Shown one piece after another: positions 55,712 to 64,000 of a stretch of DNA of 64,000 bases. Location of the stretch: positions 124,001 to 188,000 of the forward strand of contig NZ_FNGV01000007.1 of assembly GCF_900103215.1 (NCBI RefSeq), written 5' to 3'. The notes beneath the pieces are model-generated. The model was not told where the DNA came from, ran no database searches, and saw only the letters and a program-made list of their open reading frames with translations. Origin of the DNA: Kriegella aquimaris. Lineage in GTDB: Bacteria; Bacteroidota; Bacteroidia; Flavobacteriales; Flavobacteriaceae. A program made the translations under genes and the position numbers. Each line of letters begins with the position of its first letter. Position 1 is the stretch's first letter.

Positions 55712-57481
55712 ATGAATAAAATACAAAAACAACTTGCAATATTAGGTTTGGTTATGTTTGTCATGATCACCTCATGTTCGAAAGATTGGTTAGAGCCAAA
55801 ACCTTTATCTTTTTTCAGCCCTGAAAATGTGTATGTTGATAAGGAAGGGTTTGAGTCAATGCTTTATACGTTGAGAAAGGCTTTGAAAAGTGAAAATACC
55901 GGATATTTGAATTCTATAGCTGCTGAGTATTCAGCTTCTGATTTAGCGTCTCCTTGGTCTCAACTTGATTTCCATAAGCTTACGCCGAATCAATCGCAAT
56001 ATTATCCTTTTTTAGATTTTTTCACAGAAACATTCGGTCATATCAAGAATGCAAATGTTGCTATATCGAGAATCGATGATATTGAGTGGGATAGTCAGGA
56101 CGACCGTAATGCAATTTTAGCGGAAGCCCTATGGCACAAATCATATTGGTATTATCGATTGGTAAATACCTATGGAGATGTTCCTTATGTAAATGAGGAA
56201 ATTACGGGCGAAAAGCTTGATTTTCAGACAACCAGCAGATGGACTATTCTAACTCAAATGGAGGAAGATTTGGAATTTGCTGCACAATGGCTACCCGATG
56301 TTGCGGGTCCTGGAGATATCTCTAAAGGAGCTGCGAATTATTTGTTGACAAAGGTTTATCTCGCAAACAGTAAGTTTGACCAAGCTATTACAAGCATAGA
56401 CAAGGTTATCGAAGGGCCTTACTCATTAATGGAAGATAGATTTGGTGTTGATGTAGCTGATACAAACCGAAATCTGATTTGGGATCTTCATCGTCCCAAA
56501 AACTTCAATTCTTCTGAAAATAGAGAAACAATACTTGCTGTTGTAGATAGGTATGAAGCTCCTTCCGATGCACGGTCCGATGGATTATATACGATGCGTA
56601 ATTACAACGCTCAGTGGTTCCAGCCAGCTGTGTTGGATAGTCAGGGTGCACCCGGTATGACAATTGACGGTAGTGGGCAGGTTATGTATGATTCGCTAGG
56701 CAGAGGAAATTGTAATGTGCGCCTCACCCATCATTATCAATATAAGTTATGGAATTATGGCGGACAGACTTGGGAAAACACACAAGATTTAAGACGTGCC
56801 GATATTAACTGGGTCGATAAGCATGAATTATTGTACAATAATCCTAGTTCTGTAGATTTCGGAACACCGGTTAAAGAAGAGTACTTCGCGCAAGCAATTG
56901 ATACGTTTAAGTATATTTATGCAATGCCGCATTATATTATGTATGTTCCCCAAGATGACCCTACGGCAAGACCTATGGGAGGAAATGGCGACTGGTACTT
57001 ATTCAGGTTGGCCGGTGCTTATTTGCTCAGGGCTGAAGCCTATTACTGGAAAGATCAATTGGCAAGTGCTGCTGATGATATTAACATGGTAAGAAGAAGA
57101 GCGAACGCGATACCGATATCAGCGGGAGATGTCACGCTTGATTTTATTTTTGATGAAAGGGCAAGAGAGCTTTTTGCAGAAGCCCCTAGACATTCAGAAT
57201 TAGTAAGAGTGTCATATATACTAGCACAGCAGAATAGAGATGGTTATAGCCTCAGTGGCTTCGGAGACAAGAATTTTTATTATGACCGCGTAATGAAGTA
57301 TAATAAAACCTATGAAAAGCAAGTCACTTTACTGGGTAACACAGCGGGTATGGAACCTTACCATGTACTCTGGCCTATTCCCTCTAAAATAATTACTGCT
57401 AATACATTAGGTGTAATTAACCAGAATTATGGTTATGATGGTTATGAAAGAAACGTACCACCGCTAGAAGTGATCGAATAA
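55712..57481 (+). CDS. SusD/RagB-like glycan-binding lipoprotein (pair 3)
   Basis: 589-residue SusD homologue, longer than the other two (495 and about 505), with extra loops in the middle (about 260-380) that may shape the binding site. Lipobox MITSCSKD (C22). N-terminal WLEPKPLSFFSPENVY, LFRLAGAYLLRAEAYYW and the C-terminal HVLWPIPSKIITANTLGVINQNYGY are SusD features. It follows its SusC by 21 bases and ends in a long hairpin. Confidence 0.95.
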   Translation: MNKIQKQLAILGLVMFVMITSCSKDWLEPKPLSFFSPENVYVDKEGFESMLYTLRKALKSENTGYLNSIAAEYSASDLASPWSQLDFHKLTPNQSQYYPFLDFFTETFGHIKNANVAISRIDDIEWDSQDDRNAILAEALWHKSYWYYRLVNTYGDVPYVNEEITGEKLDFQTTSRWTILTQMEEDLEFAAQWLPDVAGPGDISKGAANYLLTKVYLANSKFDQAITSIDKVIEGPYSLMEDRFGVDVADTNRNLIWDLHRPKNFNSSENRETILAVVDRYEAPSDARSDGLYTMRNYNAQWFQPAVLDSQGAPGMTIDGSGQVMYDSLGRGNCNVRLTHHYQYKLWNYGGQTWENTQDLRRADINWVDKHELLYNNPSSVDFGTPVKEEYFAQAIDTFKYIYAMPHYIMYVPQDDPTARPMGGNGDWYLFRLAGAYLLRAEAYYWKDQLASAADDINMVRRRANAIPISAGDVTLDFIFDERARELFAEAPRHSELVRVSYILAQQNRDGYSLSGFGDKNFYYDRVMKYNKTYEKQVTLLGNTAGMEPYHVLWPIPSKIITANTLGVINQNYGYDGYERNVPPLEVIE

Positions 57482-58211
57482 TAATAAGATAGATAGAACT
57501 AACCCCACTATTAAAGAAGTTGATGGTGGGGCTAGTAAAAGATATTGTGGTAGTTCACCGGCAATGGTTAAGTATCGATTTCTGTTTCTAATATATCAAC
57601 GTAATTATCAGGTTATTAGGTGAGTATAAGTTTTAAGATTGCATCTATAAATCCTTTGCTCAACGTAAATACCGCAATAATAGTCATAGTTTATTTTCTC
57701 TATAATTGTTTTTCGAAGGCAGCGCTTTATGGCAACAGTTTTTGAATGGTGTTAGCCCCCAACACAGGCTATTCTTTTTTTTGAGTATCAAAAGCAATAC
57801 ACCGGTCTTTAATCTTAGTATATGGGAACGATGAAATTCACTTTTCACTTTTACTTGCATAAAAAAGCTTTTTCTTCGTAAGAAGAAGGAAAAATGAAAT
57901 TTGTCTGCGATGCAGTCTTAAACCATATTGGAGTTTCTTTGTTTGTGTTGAAATATAGATAAACCTTCCGCTTATGCCCATGGTTTTGGTGGGAGTTTGT
58001 TTAGCTGTCGGCTTGATTTATTAGAGAGTAACAATTCGTTTTATAAAGGGAAAATGAATTGGGTTTCTAGGGTAAAACTATCGGAAATTGTATCTTTTCA
58101 GAGAATTCGATTTTGTATTTGAGAAAACCATAAAGGTTAGGTCAAGTGATAAAATGGAAAATAGAGAAAAAAGGAGTAGGTGTCCTAATAAATAAAAAAT
58201 AGCAACTAATC
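57482..58211. other. Long intergenic region with a 3' hairpin
   Basis: 730 bases without a convincing gene in either strand. Near the start is the hairpin at 57499-57535. The remainder is AT-rich with scattered T runs; I see no repeats, palindromes or homology to neighbouring genes. It probably holds the promoter of the oxidoreductase-led unit downstream. A decayed gene cannot be excluded. Confidence 0.5.
57499..57535 (+). terminator. Long hairpin after SusD pair 3
   Basis: CTAACCCCACTA (57499-57510) pairs with TGGTGGGGCTAG (57524-57535): ten Watson-Crick pairs, one G-T and one mismatch around a 13-base loop. It lies 18 bases past the stop. No T run follows, so it may protect the 3' end as much as terminate. 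Confidence 0.55.
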
Positions 58212-59522
58212 ATGAACGGAAAAAAAACGGATAACGGAAGAAGGAATTTCGTAAAGACTGGGGCAACTGCCATAGCAGGAGGAGCATTGTTGAGTAGTTT
58301 TCCAATGAAGGCTTTTGGTGCTGGCCAACAAAAGGAAATACGTATTGGTCTCGTAGGCTGTGGTGGTAGAGGAACCGGTGCGGCACATGAAGCACTTAAG
58401 ACATCAAAGGCGGTAAAATTAGTGGCCCTTGGTGAAGTTTTTGAAGATCGGTTAAACAGTGCTTATCAGAATCTAAAGAATACCTATGGAAATCAAGTGG
58501 AGGTTCCTGATTCCAAAAAGTTCATAGGTTTTGATGCCTATCAAAAGGTTATCGAGAGTTGTGATGTAGTTCTTTTGGCCACACCGCCACCGTTTCGACC
58601 GCTCCATCTTGAAGCTGCCGTAAAAGCCGATAAACATGTTTTTATAGAAAAGCCTTTGTTCGTAGATATTCCTGGATATCATAAGGTAATGGGAATCAAC
58701 GAATTGGCAAAGCAAAAGAACCTGAATTTAGGTGTAGGTCTTCAGCTGCGCTATGAAAACGGTTATCAGAAGATGAAAGAGCAAATCGATAGCGGTATGA
58801 TTGGAGATATAACATCTTTAGATGTGTATTACAATGTAGGCGCACCTAAAATACATCCCCGGCAACCGGGCCAGACGGAAATGAATTATCAGGTGAGAAA
58901 CTGGAGGTATTTTACTTGGCTTTGGGGAGGCCAATTGGCGGGGCAGACCATTCATCAAATAGATTTGATAAATTGGTTTATGAACGATTATCCGGAGGTA
59001 GCCCAAGGATTAGGTGGAAGGCAATCGTTTAATGGGCCCGACCAAGGGAATACCTACGACCACCATTATGCAGAATTTGAATATTCCAATAAGATCAAGT
59101 TACACGTTCAGTCCAAAACTATGGATAATACATGGAATAAGGTCGGTTTCCATATTCAAGGGACAAAAGGTTATGCCAACGAAAAATCTGAGATTTACAA
59201 TACGGCGAATGAACCGATATGGAGGTATCGTGATCAAGAGGAGACAGTAGGTCCGACCCAAAAATGTCAGTCCGACTTCATTAATTCGATAATCAATAAT
59301 AAACCGCTAAATCAAGTGGACTATGGAGCAAAGTCTACCTTGACCACTATTGTAGGGAGAATGGCTATTCACTCTGGGCAAATAATCACGGTTGAGGAAG
59401 CCTTAAAATCTAAAAAAAGTATTTTACCCAAAGAGTTTAATTGGGATGCCGAGATGCCTTCTATGCCGGGCCCTGATGGTAACTATAGTATACCAGTGCC
59501 AGGTAAAGTTGAGGTACTTTAA
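58212..59522 (+). CDS. Gfo/Idh/MocA-family oxidoreductase with Tat signal
   Basis: 436 residues: an RR leader (NGRRNFVKTGATAIAGGALLSS), so export by Tat is expected; a Rossmann fold with IGLVGCGGRGTGAA (about 46-58); the EKPL motif of the family (FIEKPLFVD); and a substrate-side segment WLWGGQLAGQTIHQIDLINWFM. It is probably an NAD(P)-dependent dehydrogenase or isomerase acting on a sugar in the periplasm. It lacks the YPTHGLGP and GGYIHSL marks, so it is not GH109. It leads a rightward run with an NRAMP-like transporter, an epimerase and an aldolase; gaps are 86, 79 and 4 bases. Confidence 0.85.
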   Translation: MNGKKTDNGRRNFVKTGATAIAGGALLSSFPMKAFGAGQQKEIRIGLVGCGGRGTGAAHEALKTSKAVKLVALGEVFEDRLNSAYQNLKNTYGNQVEVPDSKKFIGFDAYQKVIESCDVVLLATPPPFRPLHLEAAVKADKHVFIEKPLFVDIPGYHKVMGINELAKQKNLNLGVGLQLRYENGYQKMKEQIDSGMIGDITSLDVYYNVGAPKIHPRQPGQTEMNYQVRNWRYFTWLWGGQLAGQTIHQIDLINWFMNDYPEVAQGLGGRQSFNGPDQGNTYDHHYAEFEYSNKIKLHVQSKTMDNTWNKVGFHIQGTKGYANEKSEIYNTANEPIWRYRDQEETVGPTQKCQSDFINSIINNKPLNQVDYGAKSTLTTIVGRMAIHSGQIITVEEALKSKKSILPKEFNWDAEMPSMPGPDGNYSIPVPGKVEVL

Positions 59523-59608
59523 ATTCAGTGAAGGTCGGTATTTGGTGAAATGCCCAATCGATATAGTCATCTAGAAACTGAATAATATTAATATTAAAAT
59601 GAGATTAT

Positions 59609-60835
59609 ATGCCAACTCCCCCAAAAAAGGAAGGCTCAAAACTAAATAGGTATTTAAAAAAAATCGGTCCCGGCATTATTACTGCGGCCCTGGTCTTTGG
59701 TCCGGGAAGCCTCACAATAAATACCAAGTTGGGCGCCAGTTTCGGATATTCGTTGCTCTGGGTATTGATACTGACAGTTATATTGATGACGGCATTTACA
59801 AATATGTCGGCCAGGATCGGACTTGATAGCTCCGTTTCTTTTATAGAACGAATAAAGAACGAATTGGGCAAGCCGCTTGCATTTATGGTCGGTATCGGTA
59901 TTTTTCTGACAACTGCCTCTTTTCAAGCCGGTAATACGGTGGGCGCCGCTGTCGCCTTTTCCGAACTTTTTTCTACATCCTTGATACTTTGGATTATACT
60001 ATTTACCTCGGCCGCTATTTTCCTGTTATTTTTTAAATCTTTTTATAAAATTTTAGAAAAATTAATGATCGGGTTGGTGGCGCTTATGCTACTTTCTTTT
60101 TTGCTCACTATCATTATGGCGGCACCCGATATTTCCGAGATACTCAAAGGGTTCATTCCCTCGGTTCCTAAAGGATCCGAGTACCTCATTATTACCTTGA
60201 CCGCATCGAGTTTCTCCATTGTAGGCGCCTTTTATCAGTCTTACTTGGTACGGGAAAAAGGATGGAAACGTACCGAAGTGAAAGACTGCATGAGGGAAAG
60301 TCGCAACGGGATTATAGTATTAGGACTGCTTTCTACTTTGGTAATGCTTTGTGCTTCGGCGGTGCTTCACCAAAACAATATTGAGGTACGCAGTGCGTCT
60401 GACCTGGGAATGGCGTTGGAGCCCTTGTTCGGACCGTTCACTTCGAGTGTTTTTATGATCGGTTTTTTTGCTGCGTCATTTTCGTCGATGGTGGGCAATG
60501 CCACGATCGGTGGGGTGATATTGGCGGATACTTTTTTTTCCGAAAGCAACTTGAGCAGCTTCAAAGTCAGATTGATGATAATTTTAGTGGTGCTGATCGG
60601 GGCCGTAGTTGCCTACATTTTTGGAGCACTTCCGTTGGAGCTCATCATTTTCGCCCAAGGGATAACGATTATGATTGTGCCTTTGGCCGCTGTCATCATT
60701 CTGATTTTTGCAAACTCCAAAAAAATGTCCCTCGAATTAAGGAATTCAAAATATTCGAACTTTATGGGGGCCTTGGGAATTCTCGTTCTTTTACTGATGT
60801 CGGCTTATAGCATCGATTATTTATTTTTTAGATAG
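59609..60835 (+). CDS. NRAMP-fold transporter lacking the canonical metal-binding motifs
   Basis: 408-residue inner-membrane protein with about eleven helices. The start LKKIGPGIITAALVFGPGS...GASFGYSLLW aligns with the NRAMP pattern G-P-G-x-n-DPGN, but the TM1 motif DPGN is GPGS (31-34), and the TM6 MPH motif is replaced (SFSIVGAFYQSYLV, 201-214). Both are the residues that hold Mn2+ or Fe2+ in true NRAMPs. The fold belongs to the LeuT-like APC superfamily, so another substrate is plausible: Mg2+-type NRAMP relatives exist, and the sugar-enzyme neighbours suggest a sugar-derived acid. The substrate is inference. It would be annotated automatically as a divalent metal transporter; treat that with caution. 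Confidence 0.75.
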   Translation: MPTPPKKEGSKLNRYLKKIGPGIITAALVFGPGSLTINTKLGASFGYSLLWVLILTVILMTAFTNMSARIGLDSSVSFIERIKNELGKPLAFMVGIGIFLTTASFQAGNTVGAAVAFSELFSTSLILWIILFTSAAIFLLFFKSFYKILEKLMIGLVALMLLSFLLTIIMAAPDISEILKGFIPSVPKGSEYLIITLTASSFSIVGAFYQSYLVREKGWKRTEVKDCMRESRNGIIVLGLLSTLVMLCASAVLHQNNIEVRSASDLGMALEPLFGPFTSSVFMIGFFAASFSSMVGNATIGGVILADTFFSESNLSSFKVRLMIILVVLIGAVVAYIFGALPLELIIFAQGITIMIVPLAAVIILIFANSKKMSLELRNSKYSNFMGALGILVLLLMSAYSIDYLFFR

Positions 60836-60914
60836 GAAACCTAAAACAGGTATAGACAAAATTTATTTTTTGCCTACCAAACGGAATGATTAGATTAATA
60901 CAAATTGTAAATAA

Positions 60915-61937
60915 ATGAAAATTCAAAATGTACATGACCTTGAGGTGAAACTGGCGGAAACCACGCCAGAACTTATCGATGACCTAAGGAATGTAGAAGG
61001 TGATATTATGATCTTGGGCCTAGGAGGAAAAATGGGTCCTAGTCTGGCCAAATTGGCCATTAATGCGATTCAGGAAGGAGGTCTTGATAAAAAAGTAATA
61101 GGTGCCTCGAGATTTTCGAACAAAGCGATGAGGGACGAACTGGAGGCCTATGGAGTGCAGACTATAGCGGGAGACCTGTTGGATGAAAATTTTTTACAGA
61201 GCTTGCCCGATTGCAAGAATGTTATCTATATGGCGGGTAATAAATTCGGCACCTCCGGGAACGAGCATTTTACTTGGGCCATGAACGCTTACCTCCCAGG
61301 AAGGGTCGCCGAAAAATACAAAGATTCAAAAATCGTGGTCTTTTCAAGCGGCAACATCTATCCGTTTATGCCTGTAGAAAGTACCGGGGCAAATGAAAGC
61401 GTGGCACCAAGCCCCATCGGGGAATATGCGCAATCTTGTTTGGGTAGGGAAAGAGTTTTTGAACACTTTGCTATCAAAAATAATACACCGATGGTAATTT
61501 TTCGATTGAATTATGCCGTTGATCTTCGATATGGGGTGTTGTGCGAGGTAGCAAAATCGGTATTCAATAAGAGACCGATCGATATCACCACGGGTTATGT
61601 GAATGTCATTTGGCAAGGTGATGCCAATAGTTATGCGCTGAGATCCTTACGGCATTGTACGACACCTCCCCAAAAGTTGAATTGTACGGGCCCAGAGGTT
61701 ATTTCCATCGAATGGTTGGCCGGCAAATTTGGGGAATTGATGGACAAACCTGTTGAATTCACCGGCACATCGGCACCTACCGCACTACTCAACGACGCCT
61801 CTTATTCTTTTGAACTCTTTGGAAAGCCTAAGGTAAAGCTCCAAGAAATCATAGAATGGACGGCCCATTGGGTCATGAACGGTGGGGAAGATTTAGGGAA
61901 ACCCACTCATTTTCAACAACGTAAAGGCAATTTTTAA
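60915..61937 (+). CDS. NAD-dependent epimerase/dehydratase-family protein
   Basis: 340-residue cytoplasmic short-chain dehydrogenase of the extended type. The cofactor motif is ILGLGGKMG (33-41), preceded by about 30 extra N-terminal residues. FSSGNIYP (143-150) supplies the Ser/Thr position. The catalytic Y-x-x-x-K reads YAQSC (171-175), so tyrosine is kept but the lysine is cysteine. Other epimerase marks (RLNYAVD, NVIWQGDAN) are intact. Reaction unknown; it may oxidise or epimerise a sugar or sugar acid processed with the adjoining aldolase, whose start is 4 bases after this stop. Confidence 0.8.
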   Translation: MKIQNVHDLEVKLAETTPELIDDLRNVEGDIMILGLGGKMGPSLAKLAINAIQEGGLDKKVIGASRFSNKAMRDELEAYGVQTIAGDLLDENFLQSLPDCKNVIYMAGNKFGTSGNEHFTWAMNAYLPGRVAEKYKDSKIVVFSSGNIYPFMPVESTGANESVAPSPIGEYAQSCLGRERVFEHFAIKNNTPMVIFRLNYAVDLRYGVLCEVAKSVFNKRPIDITTGYVNVIWQGDANSYALRSLRHCTTPPQKLNCTGPEVISIEWLAGKFGELMDKPVEFTGTSAPTALLNDASYSFELFGKPKVKLQEIIEWTAHWVMNGGEDLGKPTHFQQRKGNF

Positions 61938-61941
61938 ACGT

Positions 61942-63012
61942 ATGCAACAAGAATTGAAACCGGAAATAAAGGAACTGCTTTTTAATGGCACGGTAATACC
62001 GGCATATCCATTGGCCTTGGATTCGGAAAGGAACTTTGATGAATTCCATCAACGATTATTGACCAGATATTACGTTGCCTCCGGTGCAGGGGGTATTGCC
62101 GTAGCAGTACATACCACACAGTTCGCTATCAGAGATCCAAAGATAAATCTGTTCGAAAAAGTATTGTCCGTAGCCGCCGACGAGGTTTTTAAAATAGGAC
62201 CGAAGCGGCCATTTATAAAAGTAGCAGGGGTCAGTGGTCCATCCGAACAGGCAGTAAAGGAAGCGCTGATTGCAAAAAAATTGGGTTATGATTTGGTATT
62301 GGTAAGCATAAATAGACTGGGCGATTGGTCTGAAAGCGCTTTACTAGACCGTGCCCGTGAAATCGGGAAACACATGCCCTTGTTTGGGTTTTACCTACAG
62401 CCTTCGGTCGGTGGAAAAGTACTTAGCGAAAAATTTTGGAAAGATTTTTCTGAGATTCCGAGCGTGCAGGCCATTAAAATAGCTCCGTTCAATCGCTATC
62501 AATCCCTCGAAGTGGTTAGGGCGGTTTGTAAGTCTTCACGATGCAATGATATTGCTATCTACACCGGCAACGATGATAATATCGTTAACGACCTTTTGAC
62601 CACCTATCAAATAATGACGGATAAGGGAATAGTGAATAAAGAGATTGTGGGCGGACTGCTTGGTCATTGGGCGGTTTGGACCCAAAAGGCGGTCGAATTG
62701 TTGAAAACGGTAAAGGAGATTAAAAAAGGGGGGAACCAAATGAGCAGGGCAATGCTTACCGAGAATATCAAGGTAACCGACGCCAATGCCGCATTTTTCG
62801 ACGCCAAGAACAATTTTAGGGGATGTATCGCGGGAATCCATGAAGTGCTCCGTAGACAAGGACTTTTAGAAGGCACATGGTGTCTTGACGAGAACGAAGA
62901 GATGTCTCCCGGGCAAAAAGAGGAAATAGACAGGGTATATCAAGAATATCCAGAATTGAACGATGATGCTTTTGTTATGGAAAATATTGAAAGTTGGAAG
63001 AACAACTTATAA
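61942..63012 (+). CDS. Dihydrodipicolinate synthase/N-acetylneuraminate lyase-family aldolase
   Basis: 356-residue DapA-family (class I aldolase) protein, a TIM barrel. The Schiff-base lysine fits K179 in AIKIAPFNRY and the partner tyrosine Y151 in FGFYLQPSVGG. The early motif, GTTGE in true DapA, is replaced by AVHTTQFAIR (55-64), so a lysine-synthesis role is unlikely. Family members with sugar neighbours cleave 2-keto-3-deoxy sugar acids or related ketoacids; that is the working guess. It is coupled to the epimerase-like gene (4-base gap) and is about 60 residues longer than E. coli DapA. Confidence 0.85.
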   Translation: MQQELKPEIKELLFNGTVIPAYPLALDSERNFDEFHQRLLTRYYVASGAGGIAVAVHTTQFAIRDPKINLFEKVLSVAADEVFKIGPKRPFIKVAGVSGPSEQAVKEALIAKKLGYDLVLVSINRLGDWSESALLDRAREIGKHMPLFGFYLQPSVGGKVLSEKFWKDFSEIPSVQAIKIAPFNRYQSLEVVRAVCKSSRCNDIAIYTGNDDNIVNDLLTTYQIMTDKGIVNKEIVGGLLGHWAVWTQKAVELLKTVKEIKKGGNQMSRAMLTENIKVTDANAAFFDAKNNFRGCIAGIHEVLRRQGLLEGTWCLDENEEMSPGQKEEIDRVYQEYPELNDDAFVMENIESWKNNL

Positions 63013-63073
63013 GACGATTCTTTTGAAGAGGACAAAATATATGGTAAATCTTAATATCGGCAGCAAATAAAAA

Positions 63074-64000
63074 ATGAGCTTGGCAATTCTTAAATATGGC
63101 AATCCTATAATCGTCTTTTTGTTGCTTATAGCATCCGGTTGTACGAAACCAACGACATTAGTTACTATTTCTGTTGCGGAACAAAATGGATTAGAACGAA
63201 ATTTAGAATATGTACAGGCAGACATTTCCCTACGGCATATTTTGAAACCTACAGAGAGCTTGGTTGCAGTCGGTCTCGATGGTGTTGTTGTTCCCGTTCA
63301 AACAACGGATACAATTAGAAACGAGAACGGGACTGGGGTACGAATTGTCTTTCCTGTTGCTATGAATCCCCATGAAGTAAAGAAATTCAGTATTGAGAAG
63401 CATGATAAAGCAAAAGATACTTTAAGAAGTGATTTATATTATTCCGAAAAAGCCGTATTTGTTGAAAATGAACATTATACCGCCCACTTTGGAACAAATA
63501 AAGATAAAAGAGGAGGACAAGTACTGAATTTAGAATTAAAAGGATTCAACAATCAATTACTGCATCGAAATCATAGGACTCCCATTCATTGGGCACCCAA
63601 TTTTTCAAAAAGCGATTCAGACCGTTACTATACGATGGAAAGTTTGTCTCCATCATCAAAGAATAGTGTTAAGGGCAACGGACCTTATACAGTAACAAAA
63701 ATCCGCACGGGTGAGACCGATAGTGTTCCGGAAATTAATGTAAGGGGAAAATATAAATTTTACGCCGGCCTTCCTTATTTTGAATTTTCTTCCACCATGA
63801 CAGTAACCCAGGATGTGGAGTTAAGCCTTTTGAGGAATGATGAAATGACTATGGATAGCCTTTTTACCCATATCATTTTTGCCAAACCCGATAATTCGAT
63901 TATAAATTTAGGCCTGTACGATGAGGAACTTGATGTTTTAGAGAAAGAACACATTACGGATGACACTCCTTGGTTGGCATTCTATAATAAAGACAAAGGC
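63074..64000 (+). CDS. Exported lipoprotein of unknown function, 3' end cut off by window edge
   Basis: I read this frame by hand from an ATG at 63074: 309 codons without a stop to the window end. It starts with a type II signal ending IASGC (C23), followed by a beta-rich domain with YVQADISLRHIL, a DLYYSEKAVFVENEHYTAHFGTN segment and RTPIHWAPNFSKSDSDRYY. I do not recognise a family with confidence. Position after the aldolase gene (61-base gap) suggests it belongs to the same sugar unit, possibly as a surface or periplasmic glycan-active protein. The missing C-terminus could settle the identity. Confidence 0.6.
   Translation, partial: MSLAILKYGNPIIVFLLLIASGCTKPTTLVTISVAEQNGLERNLEYVQADISLRHILKPTESLVAVGLDGVVVPVQTTDTIRNENGTGVRIVFPVAMNPHEVKKFSIEKHDKAKDTLRSDLYYSEKAVFVENEHYTAHFGTNKDKRGGQVLNLELKGFNNQLLHRNHRTPIHWAPNFSKSDSDRYYTMESLSPSSKNSVKGNGPYTVTKIRTGETDSVPEINVRGKYKFYAGLPYFEFSSTMTVTQDVELSLLRNDEMTMDSLFTHIIFAKPDNSIINLGLYDEELDVLEKEHITDDTPWLAFYNKDKG

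Noticed and set aside
58212-59522. Second GH109 enzyme
   Set aside because: It has the same overall fold and a Tat leader, but lacks the YPTHGLGP and GGYIHSL marks seen in the GH109-type protein at 50018-51445.
59609-60835. Plain call of Mn2+/Fe2+ transporter for the NRAMP-fold protein
   Set aside because: The DPGN and MPH metal-binding motifs are both replaced, so that substrate is not supported by the sequence.
1-64000. CRISPR arrays, tRNA/rRNA genes, insertion sequences and phage genes
   Set aside because: No regularly spaced repeats, cloverleaf-type sequences, transposase or integrase motifs were found on either strand by reading.

Overview
The window looks like chromosomal DNA from a marine, polysaccharide-degrading member of the Flavobacteriia (Bacteroidota), close in style to Zobellia, Maribacter or Arenibacter. 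The basis is low G+C, three SusC/SusD pairs, a hybrid two-component regulator, FecI/FecR control, LytTR systems, many lipoproteins and four S1 sulfatases. The genus is inference. No tRNA, rRNA, CRISPR array, transposase or phage gene was seen.

Region 1 (1-17834) is a xylan locus. A 3'-truncated GH67 alpha-glucuronidase runs leftward. A hybrid two-component regulator, GH10 xylanase, GPH sugar symporter and cytoplasmic GH43 enzyme run rightward. Facing them is a SusC-SusD-FG-GAP/ASPIC lipoprotein unit. Surface xylan would be cut, imported by SusCD, debranched in the periplasm and carried into the cytoplasm.

Region 2 (18169-29961) is not a sugar locus. A leftward unit encodes an EF-hand protein, two YHYH-motif lipoproteins and a one-TM protein, opposite a LytS/LytTR pair. 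Then come another EF-hand protein, an FadL/PorV-like outer-membrane protein, a DUF4270-like lipoprotein, a kelch lipoprotein, a DUF4907-like protein and a second, paralogous LytS/LytTR pair. This is the least explained part.

Region 3 (30229-48467) is a locus for a sulfated, probably rhamnose-containing glycan: four sulfatases, a GH78 rhamnosidase, SusC with an STN domain, SusD, FecR, an ECF sigma factor and a divergent short GH78-like protein. One sulfatase has a non-canonical maturation motif (CAPSL). An ulvan-like substrate is plausible, but no lyase or unsaturated uronyl hydrolase is present.

Region 4 (48497-57481) holds a LacI regulator with two palindromic operator candidates, a GH109-type enzyme, a glucosamine-6-phosphate deaminase-like enzyme with altered active-site residues and a SusC/SusD pair. 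It probably handles an N-acetylhexosamine glycan.

Region 5 (58212-64000) has an exported Gfo/Idh/MocA protein, an NRAMP-fold transporter lacking the metal-binding signature, an epimerase-like protein without the usual catalytic lysine, a DapA-family aldolase and a truncated unknown lipoprotein. It looks like an uncharacterised sugar or sugar-acid pathway.
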